Notes: generated by a model from the letters alone, not told the origin. A stretch of DNA of 23,499 nucleotides from JTS-RE9 sp964649195 (GCA_964649195.1 CAZYPK010000077.1:1-23499), one strand, 5' to 3'; shown: positions 9,601 through 20,000, counted from the first letter of the stretch. Numbers and translations are program-made.

Positions 9601-10006
9601 CCTCCGCATAGAGAATGTCCGGCGCCGCGGTGACGAGGATGCCGTTTCGCCAAGGCAGCACGCTGGTGGGATAGTGCAGATCATCGAGGAAAACCGTGCG
9701 TTTGTCGTACTTGCCGTCGCCATCGGTGTCGGTGAGAAAGACGACGCGACCGCGCGGCTTGTCGGGCGACTTGTCATCGACCGGCAGCCAGTTGTAGTCC
9801 GCCATCTCGACGACCCACAGGCGCCCATCCGCCCCCCACGCGAAGGAAACGGGATCCATCACCAGCGGCTCGGCGGCGACGAGCTCGACGGTGAAGCCAT
9901 CGGGGACGACAATCGCATCGCGCGAAGCCCGCGGCGAAAGCGGCGCGGGAGGTTGCCAGGTTTCAGGCTCGGCGGCGACAAGGGAGGAAACAACCAAGCA
10001 GCCCAT
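6638..10006 (-). CDS. PVC-type secreted membrane-bound dehydrogenase with cytochrome c and carbohydrate-binding-like C-terminus
   Basis: From the ATG at 10006 the product has 1122 residues. A short export signal (MGCLVVSSLVAA) is followed by the propeller domain starting RDAIVVPDGFTVELVAAEPL, closely similar to the second half of the convergent neighbour. HEAT-like helices follow, then a haem site C846-AAC-H850 in the Pirellula/Verrucomicrobium-type haem-binding domain (LDPNQAVDPRYVNY, GGLSLMPEGLEQ). The last 145 or so residues (SWTRREDYLAWSIDVEADGR, LRVLLKAGG) look like a CBM6-type beta-sandwich. The start is uncertain: the frame is open upstream to ATG 10231 and beyond, but that part is a repeat element and the ATG at 10006 has no Shine-Dalgarno sequence. 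The native start may have been lost or moved by the repeat. The final residues come from the palindrome at 6622-6656. Confidence 0.88.
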   Translation of the reverse strand: MGCLVVSSLVAAEPETWQPPAPLSPRASRDAIVVPDGFTVELVAAEPLVMDPVSFAWGADGRLWVVEMADYNWLPVDDKSPDKPRGRVVFLTDTDGDGKYDKRTVFLDDLHYPTSVLPWRNGILVTAAPDILYAEDSTPKDDNHKADKREVLYTGFGEGNPQLRVNGLQWGLDNWIYCANGWSHGVIKSTKTGKTLDIRGRDLRIRPDTGEIEPASGVSQFGRVRDDYGNWFGVDNSRLIIHYVFEDHHLRRNPHVAAPEPFIDLVMPKNPPCYPLGRKIDRLHAPYMANRFTSACGIAVYRDSLIKEFKDNIFVCEPVHNLVTRRVLSPDGVTFKAERVKGEEQSEFLASTDEWFRPVFARTGPDGALWIADMYRAVIEHPQWLPKEFNKKLDWMQGSEKGRIYRVFRKDAKIRSAERLDRLDMEKLVAALDSPNGDRRDLAHMMLTWGAPRDSTNLLHLYRERNIGSKNPGVLHALSLLHIRRQLHQADVDEHLRNDAPAIAMAAIRHYTPMDEPPSESLVRRMEFVEHEGNPAMAMRVAEKLGDYRHPEAGKALARIAGEFRDPFVLAAVLSSARGHEDRLAETETTSRFGVIPDEFFDGVVATAVGEGDPKRIARVMAAIVKRHKNNEARLAFRMTASLLTSLDRKQSSLVKLRESLPAEHRHHIDGLASLFTAARIAVEKKEATRGEAIKLIGRGNTDAKAGAGLLLSELKSHDSADWHLAIIAALGRLSQAWSPSDIPATVWSGASPKVRAALVDLLLRRDAWIMALLEDIGKDVLSITVLSPAQRQLLLQHKTPAIRELAAKVIAPVTSNRAAILESHRDVLTMTGDGSRGQTLFEKTCAACHKISGGGRGFGPDLGALSDRSPQAMLTAILDPNQAVDPRYVNYIIETKEGETYTGIILAETANGVTLGGADGGRLVILRTHIDSMRSGGLSLMPEGLEQSLGRQGLADVIAYVIGASQPRRVIAAMKPAVVKADRGGAFTLPVTQGEPFGSKIDYEKEDNNIGSWTRREDYLAWSIDVEADGRYEIWFDYAADAKWTGNKAIVIFEGESGDWSNQMIDITPTGTKDDYRQKRMGEVTLNRGRLRVLLKAGGPITGELMHLRGLRLAPRPGTGA

Positions 10007-10028
10007 GAGCGCGAGAGTCTGGAGACCC

Positions 10029-10210
10029 GAGTTTCGGACAAGCCCCGCCCGGAAGGGCGCGGGCCAAAGAGTGTCCGATGAACAAAGGATCAAGGACTTG
10101 AAAGGTGAATCAGACCGAGAATCGAGTTTTAATTTGTGAACAGGCCGTGACTCGATCACGTCTTGGCCCGCGCCCTGCTCCGGGGGCCGGGCGGGGCTTG
10201 TCCGAAACTC
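10029..10210. repeat. MITE-like element with long imperfect inverted repeats
   Basis: The left arm (10029-10068) starts GAGTTTCGGACAAGCCCCGC and the right arm (10162-10210) is its inverted copy, differing mainly by about 9 extra bases. The arms enclose about 93 bp of AT-richer DNA. Each arm is itself an imperfect GC-rich hairpin. The element sits directly upstream of the dehydrogenase signal peptide. No transposase is nearby and no convincing target-site duplication is visible. Confidence 0.7.
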
Positions 10211-10271
10211 AGATTGGAGGGTTTCTGTCATCACAACGATCCTCGTGCAAACGCAACACCTGGGGCGAGTG

Positions 10272-10484
10272 TCAATCTTGTTTGGGTGTGTCATCCGCTT
10301 CATGCAGCCAACGCGCTATTCGGCGTTCCACTTCTTCATGATCGATGACTCGGCCGGCTTCGATGTCGGCAAGTCCCTTGTTGATCCTGGATCGCACATA
10401 CAGGTGGTAGATCACATCCTCCAACGTCGCGGTGGGAGGAAGACGATCAAGGATATTCATCACAGTGGTGCGAACCTCATTCAT
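10272..10484 (-). CDS. Small antitoxin-like protein (RelB/addiction-module type)
   Basis: This 70-residue protein contains TLEDVIYHLYVRSRINKGLADIEAGRVIDHEEVERRIARW. That pattern resembles the small antitoxin-like proteins usually found beside RelE/ParE toxins, whose C-terminal helices grip the toxin. Its ATG overlaps the stop codon of the ceramidase-like gene (ATGA), with AAGGAG 8 nt upstream, so translational coupling is likely. No RelE/ParE-type reading frame follows on the minus strand; the downstream DNA is a repeat element and then the dehydrogenase gene. It could be an orphan antitoxin or a regulator taken over by this cluster. The family call is from sequence pattern alone. Confidence 0.65.
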   Translation of the reverse strand: MNEVRTTVMNILDRLPPTATLEDVIYHLYVRSRINKGLADIEAGRVIDHEEVERRIARWLHEADDTPKQD

Positions 10485-11899
10485 GGCTTAAGCTCCTTGA
10501 GCAACTTGACCGCCGCCTCCGCCATCATCTCGCCGCCGCCGGTTTTCACGCGGGAGTTCACCGTTTCGTAGCTGCCCTCGGCGAAGGCTTTTTTCGTCGG
10601 GATGTAGCCGGGCGAGTCGTTGCAGAGTTCGATGACGATCGTCGTTTTGAACGGCGACTCCCTCTTGATCATCAGCCCCAGATCGACGAACACCTCGCCG
10701 GGCAGCGTGACGATGGCCACGTCGTCGCTGATGCGGATCGCCTGCACCTCAAGGGGGATCGTGTCGCCGGCTTTTCGGTATTGATCGACGGAGACGATCT
10801 TGCACGCCTCGACCTGCGCGAGGAAGGGAAGCTGGTTCGTGCCCACCTTTTCCATCTGCTTGCCGGCCCACTCGACCTGCTCCGGCGTGTAATCCTGAAG
10901 CGGGGCCTTGACGATCGTCCGCTTCACCGCCAGCGATGGCTTGTCGATGCGGTCAAGATTGGTGAGCTTGTCGGTGACGGTTTCGCCGAGCGTTTCGCCG
11001 ATGCGCTTGGCCTCGGCCTGTCCTTTCTGCGGATTCCTGTGGGAGACATCGATGTGATTGATGTCGCCGCAGGTGCCGGCGGCGAACATGGAGATGAAAC
11101 CGTCGCCGTGCTGCGACCGGAGCATGGAAGAAAGATAGAGCGGATAATCGGCGGAATACTCGGTGCCGCCGACGGTGTCCAGGTGGAGGGCGAAGACGGT
11201 GAGCGAACCGACCGGCTCGCCCTCGGCGTTGCGGAAGAGCATGAGGCCGACATCGGGATCGATCGGGCCTGCGACCCGGACGATGTTCGGATTGAGCTTG
11301 CCGGGGTTGAAGACGACGCTGCCGTCCTTCATGTGAAACCTTCGATTGAAGGAAAGCCCTTCCTGCTTTGCGAAGCCTGCGGACAAGAGCGAAGGCGCGG
11401 CGGCCTTGTCGGCGGCGACGATGGCCTCGATGAGTTTCTCCGTGAGCAGCTTCGGGTAGTCGATTTCCTCGGCGGGGTCCTTGCCGTGTCTGTGTCTGGC
11501 GATGGCGCGGGCGTTGAAATAGGTGCGCAGGGGGCCGTGATAGAGCGGGCCGGTGTGGGAATGGGTCGCGGCGATGACGATGTGATCGGCGGGAATACCG
11601 GTCCTTTCGCTCGCCGCCTTGCGGGCCTGGGCGGAGATCGGCGCGGCCAGGCCGATGAGGTCGCAGAAAACGATCGCGGCCTTGATGTCGCCCTGCTTGA
11701 GCACGAGGGCCTTGGCGTGGAGCGGGTCATGCGTGCCGGTGTTGAACCGTTCGGAGAAGTAGCCGGACATGCGGTAGCCGCGCGGCGGCGTGATGTCGGC
11801 GACATGAAGCCCCACGCGCAGCTCGGCGGCAAGCGACGGGGATGAATGCACCGCGATCACCATCGCGATCAGCACGCAGGCGGGACGGCATGAAGACAT
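10481..11899 (-). CDS. Secreted neutral/alkaline ceramidase-like protein
   Basis: The 472-residue protein has a signal peptide (MSSCRPACVLIAMVIAVHSSPSLAA) and then LRVGLHVADITPPRGYRMSG, the usual start of the neutral/alkaline non-lysosomal ceramidase N-terminal domain. Family landmarks include AATHSHTGP, which carries putative zinc-binding histidines, and FAAGTCGDINH. Known family members cleave the amide bond of ceramides, but planctomycete homologues are mostly uncharacterised, so the substrate is open. AGGAG lies 7 nt before the ATG at 11899. The gene starts 18 nt after the molybdopterin oxidoreductase stop codon and overlaps the antitoxin-like gene by 4 nt, so the three are probably co-transcribed. 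Confidence 0.88.
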   Translation of the reverse strand: MSSCRPACVLIAMVIAVHSSPSLAAELRVGLHVADITPPRGYRMSGYFSERFNTGTHDPLHAKALVLKQGDIKAAIVFCDLIGLAAPISAQARKAASERTGIPADHIVIAATHSHTGPLYHGPLRTYFNARAIARHRHGKDPAEEIDYPKLLTEKLIEAIVAADKAAAPSLLSAGFAKQEGLSFNRRFHMKDGSVVFNPGKLNPNIVRVAGPIDPDVGLMLFRNAEGEPVGSLTVFALHLDTVGGTEYSADYPLYLSSMLRSQHGDGFISMFAAGTCGDINHIDVSHRNPQKGQAEAKRIGETLGETVTDKLTNLDRIDKPSLAVKRTIVKAPLQDYTPEQVEWAGKQMEKVGTNQLPFLAQVEACKIVSVDQYRKAGDTIPLEVQAIRISDDVAIVTLPGEVFVDLGLMIKRESPFKTTIVIELCNDSPGYIPTKKAFAEGSYETVNSRVKTGGGEMMAEAAVKLLKELKP

Positions 11900-11917
11900 G
11901 GGAGGACTCCTGAAGGC

Positions 11918-14380
<2,463 letters not shown>

Positions 14381-14486
14381 TGGAAACCTTGGACAGTCAA
14401 TCAAATCATCCCTTCCAACAGAATACGCAACCGCGATCCATCCGGCGATGGGCATCCGCCTGATCATCCAGGGCCGGCGCATTTAG

Positions 14487-14506
14487 CCGTTCGCCTTGGC
14501 GAACGG
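14487..14506. repeat. Short perfect hairpin
   Basis: CCGTTCGCC and GGCGAACGG pair perfectly around TT, 24 bp past the lpxK stop codon on the minus strand. There is no thymine run, so it may be a short palindromic repeat or a weak transcript-end structure. Confidence 0.5.
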
Positions 14507-14529
14507 AGTATTTGATGGCTGCCTGATCA

Positions 14530-15675
14530 TCACCCCGCTTCGTCCCCATGCAGACTCGTTTTGATCAGCGTCTCCAATTCATTCCATTTCTCAGCGCCTG
14601 AAAATTCGATGTCAAGCCTCGGGCGATAAATCGGAATCGACTGCGCTTTCCAATCCAGCAGCGCACCGATCTTCGTCCAATCCTTCTCCGTGGTCACCAT
14701 CGCTTTGGCGCCGCCTGCCGTGGCCTGGGCGATCAGGCTGCGCACCTCCGCAACCGTGAAGGCGTGATGATCGGGAAAGACGCGCACGCCAACCACATGA
14801 TCCGCATGTCGGCGAAGCATTTTTTCAAAGGCTGCGGGATTGCCGATGCCGGTGAAGGCGAAGAGCGGAAACTCTCGCAAAACTGCAACTTCGACGGTCG
14901 TGTCATCGGCGCATTTGAGATCACGCCAGCATTGATGAACTCGCAGCAGAGGAACGGTCCCACGCGCAGTCCAAAAATGAGACTCGCCCGATATGTAGCA
15001 AAGCGCACGACATCCCTGCGCAAGGCACAAAGGAATCCCCTCGTTTTTGAACGGCTGAACTTCATTGACCCGCGTGATGATGATGACATCCGCCCGCTTC
15101 AGGTTGTCCAAAGGTTCCCGCAAAAGCCCGCGCGGCAGCAACCGCCCGTATCCGAACGGCTGCGTCGCATCGATCAGCACGATGTCCAGATCGCGAAACA
15201 CCTGCCGGTGCTGAAAACCGTCATCCAGCAGAAACACGCTGATATCCGCATGTTTTCGCAGCATCGCCGCGGCGCCTTGGACTCGATTCGCATTCGCCTC
15301 CACCGGAACCGCATCGCCAAACGCGGCGCGAAACAGCTCCACCTCATCGCTCGTTTTTTCTGAGCCGCTGTGCTTCACACCCCCTCGATAACCGCGCGTC
15401 AGAATGCCGGGCTTCTCGCCCATCGCCAGCAGCCTGCGTGACAGTTCCATCACCATCGGCGTCTTGCCCGTGCCACCGGTCGTGATGTTGCCGATGCTGA
15501 TCACCGGCCTGGGAAGTTTCACAGGCTTGCGAAGGCCGCAGTCAAACATGGCATTGCGAATCGCCACGATGGCACGGTAGCACGGCGAGGCGCAGGACAA
15601 ACCCAGCCGCGCCAGCTTCGCAATGAAGCCGCGATCTTCACCGCTCATGATGGCGTGGATGGAGATGGGGTTCAT
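14530..15675 (-). CDS. lpxK: Tetraacyldisaccharide 4'-kinase
   Basis: The roughly 381-residue protein is LpxK, which phosphorylates the 4' position of the lipid A precursor at the inner membrane. The family signature is clear: PVISIGNITTGGTGKTPMV with the Walker A P-loop (GGTGKT), then GILTRGYRGG, FLLDDGFQHRQVFRDLDIVLIDAT, LLPRGLLREPL and AFTGIGNPAAFEKML. VTTEKDWTKI is conserved near the C-terminus. ATG 15675 is used; a GTG four codons earlier (15687) and ATG 15648 are alternatives, and no good Shine-Dalgarno sequence separates them because the upstream DNA is an octamer repeat. Its presence supports an outer membrane with lipid A. The maf gene lies upstream beyond a 35-nt perfect inverted repeat. 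Confidence 0.93.
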   Translation of the reverse strand: MNPISIHAIMSGEDRGFIAKLARLGLSCASPCYRAIVAIRNAMFDCGLRKPVKLPRPVISIGNITTGGTGKTPMVMELSRRLLAMGEKPGILTRGYRGGVKHSGSEKTSDEVELFRAAFGDAVPVEANANRVQGAAAMLRKHADISVFLLDDGFQHRQVFRDLDIVLIDATQPFGYGRLLPRGLLREPLDNLKRADVIIITRVNEVQPFKNEGIPLCLAQGCRALCYISGESHFWTARGTVPLLRVHQCWRDLKCADDTTVEVAVLREFPLFAFTGIGNPAAFEKMLRRHADHVVGVRVFPDHHAFTVAEVRSLIAQATAGGAKAMVTTEKDWTKIGALLDWKAQSIPIYRPRLDIEFSGAEKWNELETLIKTSLHGDEAG

Positions 15676-15689
15676 GGAGAAAAACACGA

Positions 15690-15716
15690 GAGCAGGAAAA
15701 CAGGAAAACAGGAAAT
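15690..15716. repeat. ACAGGAAA octamer array
   Basis: Three tandem octamers, GCAGGAAA and two ACAGGAAA, lie just upstream of lpxK. They are the same family, in the opposite orientation, as the TTTCCTGC octamers inside the molybdopterin oxidoreductase gene and at the 3' end of maf. Confidence 0.75.
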
Positions 15717-15731
15717 GAGATCAAGCGGCGC

Positions 15732-15829
15732 CAAGCCCGATGGCGAGTCTGCGAGCCGTCGGGGTATTCTTAGGATGAATCACTTCAACACCTGTACCCC
15801 GACGGCTCGCAGACTCGCCATCGGGCTTG
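15732..15829. repeat. 35-nt perfect inverted repeat between maf and lpxK
   Basis: The arm at 15732-15766 begins CAAGCCCGATGGCGAGTCTG and is perfectly complementary to 15795-15829, with a 28-nt spacer. Each arm contains an imperfect internal hairpin (CCGACGGC / GCCATCGG). No thymine run follows on either side. It lies between two minus-strand genes. Confidence 0.9.
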
Positions 15830-15840
15830 AGTGACTCTCT

Positions 15841-16533
15841 TCATTTCCTGCTTTCATGATTTCCTGATTTCATGTTGTTCATCACGCCCCACCGCTCCAG
15901 CGCCGCGGCAAGCTTTCGCATGGGCAGACCGACCACCGCGGTGGAATCGCAATGATCCGGCGTGGTGATCGGCCATCCTGCCGCCTGTCGGTCGAACAGG
16001 TTGTATCCGCCTGCTTTGCCTTTCCACTGATTCGTGGCGATGTAGGCGTCAAGTTCGCCATCACTGAGCGGGCCGAAGGTCACGGGCACGATCTGGGCAA
16101 AGGTGATCAGATCATCCACCGTGGCGCGACGCGATCCGCCGCGCACACGCAGCAGCGCCACACCCGTCACCACATCATGCACCGCATCGGCAAACGAACG
16201 GATCATCCGCCTGGCATCGGCCGCATCCGCCGGCTGCCCGATGAGCGAGCCATCCACCCCCACGCAGATCGTGTCCGCGCTGATGATGATCGTCTCCCCA
16301 TCCGCCGCCGCCAGGCTCGCATCGTGATCCGCGAGAATCTCCCGCAAGCTCTCCGCCTTGCGCACCGCCAGTTCCACCGCATGTCCCGCCGGGTCGGCAA
16401 AGCCCTCCCCCATCTCCGGCTGCGCAGGATCGGCAAACGCAGGCTCGGCCTGCTCAAACACATAGCCCGCCTCACGCATGAGCTGCGCACGACGCGGCGA
16501 ACGACTGGCGAGAATCAGACGAGTTTCAGACAT
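15841..16533 (-). CDS. maf: Maf-like nucleoside triphosphate pyrophosphatase
   Basis: The 230-residue product belongs to the Maf/HAM1 superfamily, which hydrolyses non-canonical or modified nucleoside triphosphates to monophosphates and is linked to division arrest. The N-terminus LILASRSPRRAQLMREAGY is the classic Maf phosphate-binding motif. IISADTICVGVDGSLIGQP, the arginine-containing DLITFAQIVPVTFGPLSDGEL segment and WKGKAGGYNLFDRQAAGW are also family landmarks. Conserved sequence ends near GLPMRKLAAALERWGV; the last 14 or so residues (MNNMKSGNHESRK) and the stop codon are encoded by a degenerate octamer repeat, so the C-terminus is an unusual extension. The longer 16560-16868 gene ends 26 nt upstream. 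Confidence 0.92.
   Translation of the reverse strand: MSETRLILASRSPRRAQLMREAGYVFEQAEPAFADPAQPEMGEGFADPAGHAVELAVRKAESLREILADHDASLAAADGETIIISADTICVGVDGSLIGQPADAADARRMIRSFADAVHDVVTGVALLRVRGGSRRATVDDLITFAQIVPVTFGPLSDGELDAYIATNQWKGKAGGYNLFDRQAAGWPITTPDHCDSTAVVGLPMRKLAAALERWGVMNNMKSGNHESRK
15844..15873. repeat. Degenerate octamer repeat forming the end of maf
   Basis: The units TTTCCTGC, TTTCATGA, TTTCCTGA and TTTCATG run in tandem. Unlike the copies inside genes, these units contain TCA/TGA, so some frames are closed, and maf ends here. Confidence 0.7.
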
Positions 16534-16559
16534 GAAGTCATTGTAAGGTGAACACCCGA

Positions 16560-16868
16560 CTACCTCTCGCTTTCAATCGGGATGGACATCGATTCCGTTT
16601 CAGGCCGTTCTTCGGCCGATGGTTTAACGGTCTGCGTCGATCGCTTAAGCTCCAATTCCATCAAGTACCGATTTGCAAACTCGGAAGCTCGCTTGGCGTC
16701 CTCGATCAATTCCTCGCGAGTCATCGGGGGTGGTTCAAAGATGTGCGGGTTGTCATACGGATCGGCCATCCAGCCCAATGGGGCGCTGAAAGCTGTCGCC
16801 AACAGATAAACCTTGATTTTCCGAAGGGTGAAGGTTCTTTTGAGAAAATGTGAGAGCGAAATTTTCAT
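16560..16868 (-). CDS. Small hypothetical protein upstream of maf
   Basis: The predicted 102-residue protein has a basic N-terminus, a moderately hydrophobic stretch (VYLLATAFSAPLGW), the proline-rich PHIFEPPPMTREEL, a charged helix (EDAKRASEFANRYLMELELKR) and an acidic tail. I recognise no family. An internal ATG at 16769 (MADPYDNPHIFEPPP) looks like a natural start of a 69-residue soluble protein, and neither start has a convincing ribosome site. It is placed head to head with ileS and 26 nt upstream of maf, so co-transcription with maf is plausible. Coding status is supported by amino-acid composition and position only. Confidence 0.5.
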   Translation of the reverse strand: MKISLSHFLKRTFTLRKIKVYLLATAFSAPLGWMADPYDNPHIFEPPPMTREELIEDAKRASEFANRYLMELELKRSTQTVKPSAEERPETESMSIPIESER

Positions 16869-17020
16869 AAGCAAAATCGGTGGCTGCCGCCGCATCGCCG
16901 GCGCCGGTTGATGAAAGAGTATGGTACCCGAACCTTCTGCTAAACTCACCATTGTCAATGGCGACAACAATGAAGAAGCTTTTCGGAGCGACACGCTCCG
17001 GCTCGCAACGGATTGAAACA

Positions 17021-20000
17021 ATGACCGACCAAGCTGAAAAAAAGAAATCCTTCAAGGACACGCTGAACCTGCCCAGGACGCCCTTCAACATGAAGGCCAA
17101 CCTCGTGCAGAACGAGCCTGCCACGCTCAAGCGGTGGCAGCAGAACAAGCTTTACGAGCAGGTCCGCGCCGCCAAGGCCGGCAAGCCGCGCTACGTGTTC
17201 CACGATGGCCCGCCTTACGCCAACGGGTCGATTCACCTGGGCCATCTGCTCAACAAGGTGCTCAAGGATCTGGTCGTCCGCACCAAAACGATGGCCGGCT
17301 TCGATGTGCCCTACATCCCCGGCTGGGACTGCCACGGCCTGCCCATCGAACACAAGGTCATGCAGGAACTGGGCGACAAGGCCAGGAACATGGTCCCGCT
17401 CCAGATTCGCAAACGATGCGCCGACTACGCGGAGAAATACATCAAGCTCCAGCGCGGCCAGATGGAAAAGCTGCTCACGCTGGCCGACTACGACAATCCC
17501 TATCTGACGATGGACCCGAAGTTCGAGGCCGCCGCGCTCGAAGTCTTCGCCGACCTCGTGGGCAAGGGGCTGATCTACCGCGCGCTCAAACCGGTACACT
17601 GGTCGATCGCCAATCAGACGGCGCTTGCGGAAGCGGAACTGGAATACGAGGACCGGGAGGACACGAGCGTTTATGTGATGTTCGAGATTGCCGCGGTCAG
17701 CCGCGATGGGATGCTCGATGAATTCGCGGGTGAAAACTCGCCGTTGCACGAAGCGGGCGGGAAGGTTTATGTGATGATCTGGACCACGACGCCCTGGACG
17801 CTTCCGGCGAACCTCGCGGTGGCTGTCGCGCCGAATCATCGCTACGCCCTGGTGCGCTTCGACGGCAAACTCGTCATCGTTGCGGAAGAACTGGCGGAAA
17901 AGGTCGCAAAAATCGGCAACGTGAAAAGCGTTGAAACGCTGGGCGTCACCGAAGGATTTAATCTGGCCGGGATGCGGTATGTGCATCCGTTTGTCGAAAA
18001 TAGTTCCGAGTTCCGAGTTCCGAGTTCCGAGTTGAAAGACAACGGATCGAACTCGCCGGCGCCTCTCGATTCCTCAACTCGAAACTCGGAACTCGGAACT
18101 CGGAACTCCTCCAATTCTCCCGTCTTCACCATCGTCACCGCCGACTACGTGACCCTCGAAGATGGCACCGGCCTTGTGCATACCGCACCGGGGCATGGCG
18201 TGGAGGATTATCAAACCGGCCTGCGCGAGAAGCTGCCCATCTACTGCCCCGTGCAGGCGGATGGCACGTTCGACGCCACCGCACCCGACTGGCTGCAAGG
18301 CAAGGTCGTGTGGGATGCGAACAAACTTGTGGTGGAGCGGCTGCGCGAGAGCGGGCACCTGTTCTTCACCCACCAGTTCATGCACAGCTATCCGCACGAT
18401 TGGCGCAGCAGGACGCCGGTGATTTTCCGCGCGACGGAGCAATGGTTTCTGGGGGTGGATCGGCAGGTCGCCGGCGGCGCTACGCCGCAAGCGGCGGAAA
18501 CGACGCTGCGTTCCCTCGCACTTTCCCAGACCGCCGGGGATGTCGCCTTCATCCCCGAATGGGGCCGCAACCGCATGCGCGGCATGCTCGAATCCCGCCC
18601 CGACTGGTGCCTTTCGCGCCAGCGCTCCTGGGGCCTGCCCATCCCCGCGTTCTTCGGTGCGAACCCCGGCCAGGTGCTGCTCACCAGGGCGAGCATCCAG
18701 GCCGTGGCGGATGTCGTCCGCGCTCATGGCTCGGATGCGTGGTTCAAACTCGAAGCGAAGGAACTGCTGGCGAAGTATGACGCATCGAATGACCCCGACG
18801 CCCCCGACTGGATCAAATCCGAAATCCCCAATCCCAAATCCGAAATCAAAAAGGCTCCCGACATCTTCGATGTCTGGTTCGAGTCCGGCTCCTCATGGAA
18901 CGCGGTCATCGTCCGGCGCGGCCTCGCCCATGATCCCAAGGATCGCCCCGTCACCGATCTCTACCTCGAAGGCTCCGACCAGCATCGCGGCTGGTTCCAG
19001 AGCTCGCTCATCCCCGCGCTGGGCGTCACCGGCCGTTCACCCTTCGCCACCGTGCTCACGCATGGCTTCATGGTGGACAAGGATGGCAGGAAGATGAGCA
19101 AGTCGCTGGGCAACACGATCGAAGTCGAGGACCTGCTCAAGGAATACGGCGCCGATGTCTGCCGGTGGTGGGTCTGCTCGCTCAACACCGACAACGACAT
19201 CAAGGTGGACAAGAGCTACTTCGCGGTGGCCGGCGAGGAATACCGCAAGGTGCGCAACACCATCCGCTTCCTGCTGAGCAATCTGTATGACTTCCAAAAG
19301 CCCACGCATTCCCATGCGTGGGTTCCGGCCGACGCAACCAGCATCGATGCGTGGGCAATCGAAGCGCTGAACCGGTTGATCAAGCGCGTAAGCGGCGCTT
19401 ACGAAGATTTTAACTTTAAGGACGCCCGCGAAGCGATCTTCCGTTTCTGCAACGAAACGATGTCAGCCATCTATCTGGCCGCAACGAAGGATCGTCTCTA
19501 TTGCGACCCCCCCGGAAGCGTCCGTCGTCGTCGCACACAGACGGCGATGTATGAAATCACGCGCTCGCTGATTCTGCTGATCGCCCCGGTGCTGCCGCAT
19601 ACTGCGGACGAGGCGTGGGCCGCGCTGAATCAGCGCGATGTCAAGGATTCACCGAGCGTACATCTTCAACTCTTCCCGGAAGCCGAGGAAATCATCGCGG
19701 CCAATGCGTGGGATGAAATCATGACCCGGCGCGACGGCTGGCTCAAAGTCATCGAGGAATCCCGGCAGAGGCTCGAAATCGACAACCCCCTCGACTGCGG
19801 TCTGGAGATTCCCGCCAATGAGGCGATCCGATCCATCGATGCGGGCGATCTGGCCGACCTGTGCGGCATCAGCCGCGTGAAACTGGTTGAAGGCGACCGG
19901 ATCAACATCATCGACCTGCGCAGCGAGCCGCGCTGCGAGCGTTCATGGAAGCGCGACGGCACGGTGAAGAAGCGCAGCGACGGCAGCGACCTTTCCGACC

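Noticed and set aside
8579..10081. 500-codon plus-strand reading frame
   Set aside because: It lies antisense to the second dehydrogenase, whose haem motif and propeller blocks are on the minus strand. High GC explains the open antisense frame.
16908..16946. ileS promoter (TTGATG and TGCTAAACT)
   Set aside because: The extended -10-like TGCTAAACT is attractive, but the only -35-like hexamer is 27 bp away, so I do not call it.
18001..18115. CRISPR array
   Set aside because: The repeats are contiguous 7-bp units without spacers, arranged as a hairpin inside ileS, and no cas gene is present.
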